A DNA stretch of 64,000 nt, taken from the NCBI RefSeq assembly GCF_014701235.1, contig NZ_AP022873.1, positions 992,001 through 1,056,000 of the forward strand, in the 5' to 3' direction. The position numbers were made by a program, and so were the translations under genes. A model generated the notes under the pieces. It saw only the letters and a list, made by a program, of their open reading frames with translations, ran no database searches and was not told where the DNA came from. This document shows positions 43,961 through 52,881 of this stretch, piece by piece. Source of the DNA: Dissulfurispira thermophila (GTDB taxonomy: Bacteria > Nitrospirota > Thermodesulfovibrionia > Thermodesulfovibrionales > Dissulfurispiraceae). Each line of letters opens with the position of its first letter. Positions within the stretch are counted from its first letter, which is position 1.

Positions 43961-44072
43961 ATGGATTGGAAGAAGGGCAGAAAAGTTAAGAAATCAAATA
44001 GTGCCGTTTTTAACGGCAAAAGGGGGTCAATTTTATTTGCATAAAAGGGGTCAAATGTGTTGACAATCTACA

Positions 44073-44519
44073 AGATTCTATATTTTATATAGAATATTTT
44101 GCATAAGGCATAGAACTACATAACAAAATCCATTTTAAAAGTAGAGCAGATAAGAGTAACTGCAATATTCTGATAGAGAAGGCAAAAGTATTATTTAGGC
44201 TATGAGAAGCTACAGATATGAGGGAATAAACTGGTTTGCAATGAAAAAATATTTCGGAAATATTTCTTTTTTTGACTCCACTGGAGATATTGATTAAGCT
44301 GAAAAAAACTAAAAGTAGATGGCTTCAAAATAGGGTTGTCCTATTTGTTAAAGTCAACATGTTACAACAGATAGGAAAAGAGGTTAAATTGAGTTGTTCA
44401 ATGAATAAAAGGAGGTGGTTTTTATATGTGATTGTTTTTTTATTCAGCGGCATAATTCCAGCAGAGGTTTTCCGTTTTTTATTACTTAAAATACTTAAAA
44501 GGAGAAGGAGGTTTTTAAT
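44073..44519. other. Gap after IS21 copy 1, little content
   Basis: About 450 bases. A perfect 9-bp hairpin ATTCTATAT-TTT-ATATAGAAT starts at the IS boundary (44075-44095) and was split from its upstream side by the insertion. A 40-codon frame from 44401 encodes a hydrophobic peptide (FLYVIVFLFSGIIPAEVF) with a basic tail, without a clear Shine-Dalgarno. No known gene is recognised. Confidence 0.45.
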
Positions 44520-45035
44520 ATGAAAAACAAATTATTTAAAATGATGGTAAGTTTACTTGTTTTGACTACACTTATTAGCTGTGCGACAATTATGGGTAAG
44601 AGTGGACCGGAAACTTTGAATGTTCGCAGTACTCCTGATCAAGCAAATGTTACTATTATTGATGAATTGGGCACCAAAATCTTTGAGGGAAAAACTCCTG
44701 TTGCTTTACCTTTAGAGAAAAAGAAAGGCTATTTCAAAGGGAAAAAATATACTGTAAAAATCCAAAAAGAAGGTTATGCTGAACAGACTGTTACTGTAGA
44801 TACAAGACTAAACGGGTGGTATATTGGTGGTAACATAATTTTGGGTGGTCTTATTGGTTGGCTTATTGTTGACCCTGCAACAGGAGCAATGTGGACACTG
44901 GATAGCAATGAAATCAATGTAACATTAGAAACATCAAAGCATGGGGCAATAATAGAGCCTAATAAAATAGGGGTTGTTCTTTTACAAGATGTTCCACTGT
45001 CACTGCGTGATAAAATGGTTAAGGTTTCACAATAA
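44520..45035 (+). CDS. PEGA-like lipoprotein
   Basis: 171 residues. Signal peptide with lipobox LISC (Cys near 21). Residues 38-85 look like a PEGA domain (LNVRSTPDQANVTIIDELG, YTVKIQKEGYAEQTVTVDT), then a hydrophobic Gly-rich segment (GWYIGGNIILGGLIGWLIVDPATGAMWTL) common in small outer-membrane lipoproteins. AAGGAGG stands nine bases before the ATG. Function unknown. Confidence 0.8.
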   Translation: MKNKLFKMMVSLLVLTTLISCATIMGKSGPETLNVRSTPDQANVTIIDELGTKIFEGKTPVALPLEKKKGYFKGKKYTVKIQKEGYAEQTVTVDTRLNGWYIGGNIILGGLIGWLIVDPATGAMWTLDSNEINVTLETSKHGAIIEPNKIGVVLLQDVPLSLRDKMVKVSQ

Positions 45036-45070
45036 AGTCTGTTTTAAATTTTAAAATTGTTTTATCAATT

Positions 45071-45112
45071 GTTCATGGTTCATTGTTGATTAATCAATAA
45101 TGAACCATGAAC
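45071..45112. repeat. Palindromic heptamer array
   Basis: Exactly six 7-mers: GTTCATG, GTTCATT, GTTGATT, AATCAAT, AATGAAC, CATGAAC. The last three are the inverted complement of the first three (one G-U pair in RNA), giving a 21-bp stem with no loop. It may terminate transcription of the lipoprotein gene, but no U-run follows. Confidence 0.85.
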
Positions 45113-45234
45113 GAACACAAATAAACAAACTAAGATTGATGATAAATTAATAGGTTGAATGCATTTGTACAAAGATAAGATTGCTCATCTTTTGCTTTAC
45201 TAAGGACTTCGATTCACGTGCTCGTAATGACAAA

Positions 45235-46011
45235 TTAAGAGATGACAATACCTTGTTGTATATATCCTTTTATCCTTTCAATACTCTTCAACACATTTTC
45301 TTTTGTATGTGCTTCGATTGTATAGATACAATTGTTATTTTTTAATTCAGAAAATAATGTCTGAAAATCAAAGTTTCCCTCTCCAATTGAAAGGTGTTGG
45401 TCAGCGCTTTTGTTATTGTCATGGAGATGAAGTTCAATAATATAGGGTTTGATAGCCTTAAGCCATTCTTTTAAAGAGACCTTTGAAAATAAATTGCAGT
45501 GTCCTGCATCAAAACAGATTCCGAAATTGTCAGAATTTATGCTCTCCACCAACATTTTGAGATTTGTTGGTTCGTCCTCAAATATGTTTTCGATTGCTAT
45601 CTTTATTCCAAGATTTTTTGCCCTGTCATTTAATGGCTTCCATGTCTCGATGCTTTTTCCCAGCCAGAGATCTATTTTTAGGGCATACTTCCATTTCTCA
45701 TAACCTGAATGAAAGACAATGGTTTTAGGTTTGAGGATTTCAGATATATCGAGGATATGAGTGAATCTCTCAATAGTGGCATTTCTCACTTTTGAGTCAA
45801 TTGCACCGGGGCTGAGGTCCATAAATGGTGCGTGAAAAGAAAGTGAAGGATTGTAATCAAGGATATCTTTGAGCTTGAGTATAGAATCAGTGTCAATAGA
45901 ATCGAGAGCATTTGAATTGAAGTAGATTTCAAGATTCAATTTATTCTGTTTGATAAATTGTATGTAGTCCCCTATTTTTTCATAGGGGACATGGATATGT
46001 GGGGATAGCAT
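45235..46011 (-). CDS. Sugar phosphate isomerase/epimerase-like TIM barrel protein
   Basis: 258 residues from ATG 46011, one base after the stop of the upstream gene; a much longer reading (to 46122) would overlap that gene. It shows LSFHAPFMDLSPG, KTIVFHSGYEKWKY, IKIAIENIFEDEP, FGICFDAGHCNLF and IELHLHDNNKSADQHLSIGEG, the metal ligands and order of AP-endonuclease-2/xylose isomerase-like enzymes. The substrate cannot be told. Operon with the FmdB-like gene. Confidence 0.82.
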   Translation of the reverse strand: MLSPHIHVPYEKIGDYIQFIKQNKLNLEIYFNSNALDSIDTDSILKLKDILDYNPSLSFHAPFMDLSPGAIDSKVRNATIERFTHILDISEILKPKTIVFHSGYEKWKYALKIDLWLGKSIETWKPLNDRAKNLGIKIAIENIFEDEPTNLKMLVESINSDNFGICFDAGHCNLFSKVSLKEWLKAIKPYIIELHLHDNNKSADQHLSIGEGNFDFQTLFSELKNNNCIYTIEAHTKENVLKSIERIKGYIQQGIVIS

Positions 46012-46012
46012 A

Positions 46013-46291
46013 TTATTTTGCAGCAACTGCTTCCTTTTTTGTCTCAGATTTTGTTTCAGAGGATTTTTTTTCTGAAGTGCCTTTCTCGGAATCCATTGCC
46101 TTTTTTCTTTCTGGTGAGGCATAATCAGTCACATACCAGCCGCTTCCTTTTAGCACAAAAGAGGTGTTAGATATTAATTTTTTCATATGGCCGCCGCAAT
46201 CAGGGCACATGCTCAAAGGGGCATCACTGAATTTCTGCATTACCTCATGATTTTTTCCGCACTGCAAGCATTCGTATTCATATATCGGCAT
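46013..46291 (-). CDS. FmdB-family zinc ribbon regulatory protein
   Basis: 92 residues from ATG 46291 (AGGAGG nine bases before). [21 protein letters not shown] and [14 protein letters not shown] carry the CxxC pairs of the FmdB/CxxC_CxxC_SSSS family, named for the formamidase regulator. The C-terminal 35 residues are a Lys/Ser/Glu-rich tail. Divergent from rplU with about 110 bases between. Confidence 0.88.
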   Translation of the reverse strand: MPIYEYECLQCGKNHEVMQKFSDAPLSMCPDCGGHMKKLISNTSFVLKGSGWYVTDYASPERKKAMDSEKGTSEKKSSETKSETKKEAVAAK

Positions 46292-46400
46292 AGGTAGTCC
46301 TCCTGAAAATTGATGATTAACATATAAATATAACCGAGCTTGATTAAATAGGTCAAGAATTGGTAATATAATTTCCCTAAGTAATTTGGAGGTGATATTT

Positions 46401-46712
46401 ATGTATGCAATTATACAGGCTGGCGGAGAGCAAGTAAGGGTTTCTGCTGGAGACAAGATTTGTGTAGAAAAGATCAAAGGAGATGTTCAGTCAGAGGTAT
46501 TACTGGATAAAGTATTGGTGGTCTCAAAAGATGATAAGATAGTCTTTGGCAGACCATATGTGAATGGTGCAAGTGTAAAGGCAGAAATTGTAGAAACAGG
46601 CAGGATGCCAAAGGTGCTTGTTTTTGGGCCAAGACCTAAAAAGGCTCACAGAAAGTTAAAAGGGCACAGGCAGCAATATACGACTTTGAAAATTAAAGAA
46701 ATAATAGCATAG
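46401..46712 (+). CDS. rplU: 50S ribosomal protein L21
   Basis: 103 residues from ATG 46401 with [27 protein letters not shown] and the C-terminal [21 protein letters not shown] (in parts) are diagnostic. Forms the common rplU-rpmA-obgE unit. Confidence 0.98.
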   Translation: MYAIIQAGGEQVRVSAGDKICVEKIKGDVQSEVLLDKVLVVSKDDKIVFGRPYVNGASVKAEIVETGRMPKVLVFGPRPKKAHRKLKGHRQQYTTLKIKEIIA

Positions 46713-46725
46713 GTGGAGGATAGAG

Positions 46726-47007
46726 ATGGCACATAAAAAAGGGGTTGGAAGTTCAAGAAATGGTCGCGACAGCGAGTCAAAAAGACTTGGTGTCAAAAGA
46801 TTTGGTGGACAGATTGTTCGTGCTGGCAATATACTCGTAAGGCAGCGTGGGACAAAATTTCATCCGGGTAATAATGTTGGCAAGGGGGCTGATGATACAC
46901 TTTTTGCGTTGATAGATGGCATTGTTAGATATGAAAGAAAAGACAAGACAAGGATGAAGGTAAGCGTATATCCCGTGGAAGTATCTGCAGCATCAGTTAA
47001 TGTGTAG
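46726..47007 (+). CDS. rpmA: 50S ribosomal protein L27
   Basis: 93 residues. [22 protein letters not shown] with the full N-terminal tail that reaches the peptidyl-transferase centre; no cleavable extension. GTGGAGG precedes the ATG. Confidence 0.98.
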   Translation: MAHKKGVGSSRNGRDSESKRLGVKRFGGQIVRAGNILVRQRGTKFHPGNNVGKGADDTLFALIDGIVRYERKDKTRMKVSVYPVEVSAASVNV

Positions 47008-47034
47008 TTAAAAAAATAAATAAAGAAAGGACTT

Positions 47035-47066
47035 AAAGGCGGTCTACAAGGTGGACTGCCTTTTTT
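47035..47066 (+). terminator. Terminator/attenuator between rpmA and obgE
   Basis: AAAGGCGGTCTAC pairs with GTGGACTGCCTTT around an AAG loop (two G-U pairs), followed by a T-run (47061-47066). The T-run ends only five bases before the obgE ATG at 47071, so the hairpin must be read through, or a promoter lie inside it, for obgE expression. Confidence 0.85.
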
Positions 47067-47070
47067 GTTT

Positions 47071-48081
47071 ATGAAATTCATTGATTATGTAAAGATATAT
47101 GTAAAGGCAGGAGATGGCGGCAGAGGCTGTGTAAGCTTTCGAAGGGAAAAGTATGTTCCAAGAGGCGGACCTGATGGTGGAGACGGCGGCAAGGGGGGAG
47201 ATATTATTATAAAGGCAACAAAGGAATTAAATACACTCCTTGACTTGAGATACCAGAGGGAATATAAGGCTCAAAGAGGAGAGCATGGAAAAGGAAGCAA
47301 TAAGCATGGTAAAGATGGAGAAAGCAGGATAATCATGGTTCCTGTTGGTACGCTCATTAAAAATAAAGAAACAGAAGAGATTATTGCAGATTTAGATTAT
47401 GATGGAGCCGAGATTATTGTTGCAAAAGGCGGTAGGGGAGGACTTGGTAATGCACATTTTGCAACACCTACACGTCAAGCTCCGAAATTTGCACAGCCGG
47501 GTGAAAAGGGTGAAGAGAAGTGGCTTGTGCTTGAACTAAAACTCCTTGCTGATGTTGGTTTAATAGGCCTTCCAAATGCAGGCAAATCAACATTGATCTC
47601 TGTTATATCATCTGCAAAGCCGAAGATAGCAGATTATCCATTTACTACACTTGTGCCTAATCTTGGTGTTGTAAAAATGGAGGACTTCAGGAGTTTTGTT
47701 GTTGCTGATATACCGGGCCTTATAGAAGGGGCGCATAAGGGTGCAGGACTTGGATTTCAGTTTCTCCGTCATATTGAGAGGACATCTATTTTACTTCATC
47801 TTGTGGATGTCTCTGATATTCTGACAACAGATCCTGTAGAAGACTTTGAAAAGATAAATAGGGAATTAGTATTATACAGTCCTAAACTTTTGAATAAGCC
47901 TATGGCAGTAGCAGGCACAAAAATCGATATGGCACATGATAAAATCAGATTAAACAGGCTTGAGGAATATTGTAAGAACAAGAGAATAGACTTTTTCCCT
48001 GTATCTTCTGTAACAGGAGAAGGAGTAAAAGAATTGGTAATATATTTGTCGAAAAAAATGGAAGAGGGTTTAAAGAAGTGA
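47071..48081 (+). CDS. obgE: GTPase ObgE/CgtA
   Basis: About 336 residues. The glycine-rich Obg fold (DYVKIYVKAGDGGRGCVSFRREK in parts, GGDGGKGGDI) is followed by the GTPase domain with GLPNAGKST, ADIPGLIEGAHKGAGLG and GTKID. It acts in late 50S assembly and stress control. No Shine-Dalgarno stands at normal spacing; the preceding terminator hairpin occupies that place. The stop overlaps proB by GTGA. Confidence 0.96.
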   Translation: MKFIDYVKIYVKAGDGGRGCVSFRREKYVPRGGPDGGDGGKGGDIIIKATKELNTLLDLRYQREYKAQRGEHGKGSNKHGKDGESRIIMVPVGTLIKNKETEEIIADLDYDGAEIIVAKGGRGGLGNAHFATPTRQAPKFAQPGEKGEEKWLVLELKLLADVGLIGLPNAGKSTLISVISSAKPKIADYPFTTLVPNLGVVKMEDFRSFVVADIPGLIEGAHKGAGLGFQFLRHIERTSILLHLVDVSDILTTDPVEDFEKINRELVLYSPKLLNKPMAVAGTKIDMAHDKIRLNRLEEYCKNKRIDFFPVSSVTGEGVKELVIYLSKKMEEGLKK

Positions 48082-49187
48082 GTAGGATAGTTATAAAAAT
48101 AGGCAGTAATATTCTTACTGATATAAAAGGCGGATTGAATCAAAAGAGGATTTATTCTATTGCAAAAGACATATCCGATGTGTGCGAGGCAGGACATGAA
48201 ATTGTGATTGTATCGTCAGGTGCTGTTGCTGCTGGCATGAAAAAGCTTGGCTTAAAGGAAAAGCCAAAGGATATACGACTCAAGCAGGCAGCAGCAGCTG
48301 TAGGACAGTCTTCATTGATGTGGGCATATGAGAAGAGTTTTAGTGATTTCAAGAAGAAAGTTGCACAGGTGCTGCTTACAAGGGAGGATTTCTCTGAAAG
48401 GAGCAGGTATCTAAATTCAAAAAATACTATTATCACTCTTCTTTCTTACGGGATAATACCAATAATCAATGAGAACGATACAGTTGCTACTGATGAGATA
48501 AAATTTGGAGACAACGACCATCTTGCTGCACTTGTATCAGGATTAGTAGATGCAGAGAGGCTTATTATACTATCTGATGTTGAAGGTCTTTATTCGTCTG
48601 ACCCAAATAAAAATCCTGATGCAAAAATAATCCCTTTTGTAAATGAGATTACTTCTGAGCTTGAGGCAATGGCAGGAGGAGCAGGAAGCATTGTTGGTAC
48701 AGGTGGGATGTATTCAAAGATACTCGCTGCAAAAAAGGCTGTGTCTTATGGAATAAAGGTCAACATTATAAGTGGCAGGAAAAAGGGGCTCATAGTATCA
48801 CTTCTTAGAGGTATTCATTATGGTACTGAATTTAAGCCGCATTTGAAAAGAATATCTTCAAGAAAAGGCTGGATAGCTTATGCAATAAAACCAAAGGGAA
48901 GCCTTATTATTGATGATGGTGCTGTCAATGCTATCTTAAAGGCAGGCAAAAGCCTTCTTCCCTCTGGTATTGTGAAGGTAGATGGTGTCTTTGATATCGG
49001 TGATGCTGTTTATTGTGTTGATATTCGCGGCAAGCGAATTGCAAAGGGAATAGTGAATTATTCATCTCATGACACAGAAAAAATAAAAGGCAAAAAGACC
49101 TCTGAGATAGAACCAATCCTCGGCTACAAATATTCCGATGAGGTAGTGCATCGGGATAATCTTGTCTTATTAGCATCTATACCATAA
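48078..49187 (+). CDS. proB: Glutamate 5-kinase
   Basis: 369 residues from GTG 48078. Amino acid kinase domain (VIKIGSNILTD, IVSSGAVAAGMKKLG, IINENDTVATDEIKFGDND, GTGGMYSKILAAKKA) and a C-terminal PUA domain. Phosphorylates glutamate in proline synthesis. proA is not adjacent. Confidence 0.96.
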   Translation: MSRIVIKIGSNILTDIKGGLNQKRIYSIAKDISDVCEAGHEIVIVSSGAVAAGMKKLGLKEKPKDIRLKQAAAAVGQSSLMWAYEKSFSDFKKKVAQVLLTREDFSERSRYLNSKNTIITLLSYGIIPIINENDTVATDEIKFGDNDHLAALVSGLVDAERLIILSDVEGLYSSDPNKNPDAKIIPFVNEITSELEAMAGGAGSIVGTGGMYSKILAAKKAVSYGIKVNIISGRKKGLIVSLLRGIHYGTEFKPHLKRISSRKGWIAYAIKPKGSLIIDDGAVNAILKAGKSLLPSGIVKVDGVFDIGDAVYCVDIRGKRIAKGIVNYSSHDTEKIKGKKTSEIEPILGYKYSDEVVHRDNLVLLASIP

Positions 49188-49227
49188 TCCGGAAAGATAC
49201 ATATCCTCCATGTATTCCATGATGTCT

Positions 49228-49245
49228 ATATGATATGAATCATAT
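49228..49245 (+). promoter_or_regulatory. CRP/FNR-family operator upstream of the HAO-like gene
   Basis: Perfect inverted repeat ATATGAT-N4-ATCATAT, the half-site spacing of CRP/FNR/DNR regulators. Its centre (49236.5) is 41.5 bases upstream of 49278, the start predicted from the -10 box TATTAT at 49266-49271: the class II activator position. Confidence 0.6.
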
Positions 49246-49406
49246 GCGTGTTGAAATTTTCTCGTTATTATAGGATGTTTAAAAATAAAATCAGTTTTTA
49301 TCACATTTTTGGGGAGAGTAAATCAGTGGCAGAAAGGAGGGATTGCATAAAGAAAAAGATTTTGTATTGTTTTTTCTAATTAAAATTGAAAAAGGAGGAA
49401 AACGAT

Positions 49407-50639
49407 ATGAAATATCTCAAAATAGTGCTTGTATTCGTAATCGTTCTACTATTCAACAGCTTATCGTTTGCAGCAGGCGCTAAAAGTATGTGTATTGACT
49501 GTCATAATAAGGTGACTCCAGGTGTTGTTAAACAACATCTTGAAGGCAAAATGTCAAAGAAAGGAGTTGATTGCTCATCATGCCACGGATCAGAACATAA
49601 AAAAATGGATGATGCAAAATTAGCAAAAATGCCAACTCCTGAGACATGTGCTGGATGCCACAAGAAGCAGGTAGATCAGTTTAAATCAGGGAAACATCAT
49701 TTGGGCTGGATTGCATCAAGTGCAATGCCCATGTGGGCACATCAGCCAAAGGCAGTTGTGGGTGAGGGGTACAAGGGATGTTCAAGTTGTCATAAGATAG
49801 GAGTAAAATCAGATGTCGAGAAGACTATGTACCGCTATGGAAATGCCCAGTGTGACTCATGTCATACAAGGCATTCATTCAAGAAGTCTGAGGCTCAGGA
49901 TCCAAGGGCATGTCAGACATGTCATATGGGATTTGACCACCCACAGTGGGAGATGTGGTCAACATCAAAGCATGGAACTATCTGGCAGATAGAAGGCGCT
50001 AAAGGCAAAAGGGCTCCAACATGCCAGACCTGTCATATGCAGGATGGAAATCATGGAGTTATGACAGCATGGGGCTTCCTTGCATTGAGGCTTCCTGAGG
50101 ATGACAAAGACTGGTTGAATGACAGAGTTACAATTCTTCAAGCTCTTGGAGTTCTTGACGAAAAAGGGAATCCCACGGCAAGGTTAGATGTTGTAAAGGC
50201 TGGCAAAGTTGCACGTCTTACAAAAGAAGATTTTCAGAAGGAAAGGGACAAGATGATCAATGTCTGTTCAAAATGCCATGGCGCTTCCTATGCCAAAAAG
50301 CAGCTTGAGGCAGGAGACATGGTCATAAAGGATGTGGACAAGGTATTTGCAACCGCTATCAGAGTAGTACAGGGCCTTTACAGGGATGGTGTGCTTCAGA
50401 AGCCTGCTGATTGGACATTTGCTCCAGACCTACTCCAGTTTTATGAAGCAAAAAGTTCTATAGAACAAGACCTCTATCTCATGTTCCTTGAATACAGGAT
50501 GAGGACATTTCAGGGAGCGTTTCATATGAACCCAGATTACATGCACTGGTATGGCTGGGCACCAATGAAAGAGACATTGCAGAAGATTAAGGACGAAGCT
50601 GTAAAATTAAGAGCAGAAAAGACATCTGCAAAACAGTAA
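49407..50639 (+). CDS. Octahaem hydroxylamine-oxidoreductase-like cytochrome c
   Basis: About 410 residues from ATG 49407 (AAGGAGG upstream). A signal peptide (IVLVFVIVLLFNSLSFAAG) precedes eight CxxCH haem sites: CIDCH, CSSCH, CAGCH, CSSCH, CDSCH, CQTCH, CQTCH, CSKCH, the HAO/eHAO layout. The C-terminus has NPDYMHWYGW (about 375-384), where the cross-linking Tyr of true HAO may lie. Family members oxidise hydroxylamine or hydrazine, or reduce nitrite/hydroxylamine to ammonium. Direction cannot be settled by eye; in an anaerobe reductive use is likely. Monocistronic with its own terminator. Confidence 0.88.
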   Translation: MKYLKIVLVFVIVLLFNSLSFAAGAKSMCIDCHNKVTPGVVKQHLEGKMSKKGVDCSSCHGSEHKKMDDAKLAKMPTPETCAGCHKKQVDQFKSGKHHLGWIASSAMPMWAHQPKAVVGEGYKGCSSCHKIGVKSDVEKTMYRYGNAQCDSCHTRHSFKKSEAQDPRACQTCHMGFDHPQWEMWSTSKHGTIWQIEGAKGKRAPTCQTCHMQDGNHGVMTAWGFLALRLPEDDKDWLNDRVTILQALGVLDEKGNPTARLDVVKAGKVARLTKEDFQKERDKMINVCSKCHGASYAKKQLEAGDMVIKDVDKVFATAIRVVQGLYRDGVLQKPADWTFAPDLLQFYEAKSSIEQDLYLMFLEYRMRTFQGAFHMNPDYMHWYGWAPMKETLQKIKDEAVKLRAEKTSAKQ

Positions 50640-50642
50640 TTA

Positions 50643-50682
50643 AAAAAAGACAAGGGGATGTTGTCATCCCCTTGTCTTTTTT
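50643..50682. terminator. Bidirectional terminator between the HAO-like gene and glyS
   Basis: A perfect 18-bp stem (50643-50660 with 50665-50682) closed by TTGT, with A6 on one side and T6 on the other, so it serves both convergent genes. Confidence 0.95.
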
Positions 50683-50698
50683 ATCTGCAATTTTAATG

Positions 50699-52873
50699 TC
50701 AACTTAACTTTGAAAAGTCTGCAATCTGTAGTGCGAGCATCTGTATGCTCTTAATCAATGAAAGACGATTCTGTTTTATATCTTCATTTTTATCCATGAC
50801 AAGCACCTTGTCAAAGAACCTGTTTATGGATTCTTTGAGGCACGATAAAAGCTTGATCGCATCATAATATTTATTTTCTGCAATAAATGAATTTATATCA
50901 GGAGTTAATGATTCCACATCTTTATGAAGAATTTTTTCTTCTTCCTGTATGAACATATCCGTATTTACAGGAGGTAATTCATGTTTTGGAGCGATATTAT
51001 TAATCCTTTTGATAGCAAGGAGAAATGATTCATAACCTGAATCTTCTTTAAACTTCTGTATGGCATTGAGCCTTTCTTTTAGTGTGTAAAATGGGCTGTT
51101 TTTAACAAAATTCATGACAGCAGATATAGAGTCAAGTGGATAGCCATATGACTGAAATAGAGGTTCTATTCTCTGTTCAAAAAATTCGATCAGGGCATTA
51201 AATATATTTTCTGTCTTTTGTTCCCTGACCTCTTCTCGCTGACTCTTTAATGCTGCATCTAAAAGTTCAGAGATATTTATATTATATCTTTTGTCAATTA
51301 GTATGGAAATGATACCAAGAGCCTGTCTTCTCAATGCAAACGGATCTTCTGTACCTGTAGGTGTGAGCCCAAGCAAAAAGAACGATGCTAAATTGTCAAG
51401 TTTATCAGAGAGACTTAATATAGCACCTATTGTGGTTTCTGGCAGCCTATCCCCTGAAAATCCAGGCAGATATTGCTCTGACAATGCCTTTGCAATGTTT
51501 TCATTGTAGCCATCATTTAGTGCATAATAACCTCCCATTATTCCCTGTAATTCAGGGAATTCTCTTACTGTACCGGAAATAAGATCTGTCTTTGATAAAA
51601 GTGCTGCAGTGTGAACATCTTGTTTAAACTGCTCGAAGTGTTCAAGCTGCTGGCAGCATTTATTTGCTATAAAGTCTGCAATTGATGCAATACGCATACT
51701 TTTGTCATAAAGACTACCGAGTTTGTCATGATAAATAACCCTTTTCAATTCTTCAATTCTTTTAGTAAGATGGATTTTTTTGTCTTCCTCGTAATAAAAA
51801 CGTGCATCTTCGAATCTTGCCTTTATGACTTTTTCTGCTCCTTTTTTTACAGTTTCTGCATTTTCGATTTTAGTATTGCTCACAATGATGAAATAATTTG
51901 TGAGTTTGCCTCTATCATCTTGAAGGGCAAAATATTTTTGGTGACCTTTCATTACAGTTATAAGCAGTTCATCTGGCAGATACAGATATTCAGAAGGAAA
52001 TGTGCCAAGTATAGGCACGGGGTATTCAACAAGATATGTTACATGTTCGAGCAATGTATTGTCTTGTATTAGAGATGCATTCACAGTTGATGCAAGTTTT
52101 TGTGATCCCTCTAATATTATTTTTCTTCGTTCATCAGGGTCGAGAATAACAAAATTATTTCTAAGAAGGTTAATATATGTCTTGCAATCCTTTATTTCAA
52201 AAGCTGCAGGAGAAAGAAATCTGTGTCCTCTTGTCATATTGCTGCTTTTCAGTCCATCTATTTCGAAGATGACCCTCTGGTTGTTATAAGTTGATAGTAT
52301 CCAATGAATTGGTCTGACAAATCTAAGACTGCCATTCCCCCATCTCATTGACTTTGGAAAGTTCAAAGATAATACCAGTCTTTGTAATACATCAGGCAGT
52401 AGATCTATTGTTTGTTGAGAGGTTTCTCTAATAACTGCTACAACATAAGTTCCTTTGCCTTTTTCTTTTTTCAGTAAGTCTTTAATGTGCAGCCCATATG
52501 TCTTTGCAAAGGCCTCTGCTGCCTTTGTGGGCATTCCGTCCTTATCAAAAGCAGCATTCACAGGAGGTCCCCATACTTCTTTTTCTGCTGCCTCTTGCAC
52601 AGGAGCCACCTCTGCAATCATGGATAGCCTTCTGGGGGTGGCATATGTTTTTATGGATTTGTAAATAAGTCTGTATTCGGAGAATATTTTTTCAGCATTT
52701 TCTTTTAGTTTTATAATGGCACTTGGAAGAAATCGTGCGGGCACCTCTTCTGTTCCTATTTCTAAAAGCAATAATGAGTCACATCCAGCAGGTGATAAAT
52801 TATTAAGACGATTTTTACCAACTGCCCCAGCTTTTTTTTGTTCGTTGTTATCTTTTTTTATTTTTTCCATCAT
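50699..52873 (-). CDS. glyS: Glycyl-tRNA synthetase beta subunit
   Basis: 724 residues. LLLEIGTEEVPARFLPSAI, KSMRWGNGSLRFVRPIHWIL and the HD-like central domain (HTAALLSKTDLISGTVREF) with the C-terminal anticodon domain are typical of the bacterial alpha2beta2 enzyme. A 30-residue Lys/Asn-rich N-terminal extension precedes the usual start. Eight bases downstream of glyQ. Confidence 0.97.
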   Translation of the reverse strand: MMEKIKKDNNEQKKAGAVGKNRLNNLSPAGCDSLLLLEIGTEEVPARFLPSAIIKLKENAEKIFSEYRLIYKSIKTYATPRRLSMIAEVAPVQEAAEKEVWGPPVNAAFDKDGMPTKAAEAFAKTYGLHIKDLLKKEKGKGTYVVAVIRETSQQTIDLLPDVLQRLVLSLNFPKSMRWGNGSLRFVRPIHWILSTYNNQRVIFEIDGLKSSNMTRGHRFLSPAAFEIKDCKTYINLLRNNFVILDPDERRKIILEGSQKLASTVNASLIQDNTLLEHVTYLVEYPVPILGTFPSEYLYLPDELLITVMKGHQKYFALQDDRGKLTNYFIIVSNTKIENAETVKKGAEKVIKARFEDARFYYEEDKKIHLTKRIEELKRVIYHDKLGSLYDKSMRIASIADFIANKCCQQLEHFEQFKQDVHTAALLSKTDLISGTVREFPELQGIMGGYYALNDGYNENIAKALSEQYLPGFSGDRLPETTIGAILSLSDKLDNLASFFLLGLTPTGTEDPFALRRQALGIISILIDKRYNINISELLDAALKSQREEVREQKTENIFNALIEFFEQRIEPLFQSYGYPLDSISAVMNFVKNSPFYTLKERLNAIQKFKEDSGYESFLLAIKRINNIAPKHELPPVNTDMFIQEEEKILHKDVESLTPDINSFIAENKYYDAIKLLSCLKESINRFFDKVLVMDKNEDIKQNRLSLIKSIQMLALQIADFSKLS

Positions 52874-52881
52874 TCAGTTTA

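Larger units (their letters stand above)
41620..44072 (+). mobile_element. IS21-family insertion sequence, copy 1
   Basis: 2453 bp from TGTAGATC to AATCTACA, flanked by the 6-bp duplication AGATTC (41614-41619 and 44073-44078). Both ends carry TGTAGATYGT and two TGACCCC repeats, as expected for the multiple terminal binding sites of IS21 elements. It encodes istA and istB and lies between the XRE regulator and a lipoprotein region. It is nearly identical to the inverted copy at 53932-56384. Confidence 0.95.

Noticed and set aside
44272-44523. 83-residue protein before the lipoprotein
   Set aside because: No Shine-Dalgarno for the first start, no family likeness, and composition like random AT-rich DNA. 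At most a 40-residue hydrophobic peptide from 44401 could be real.
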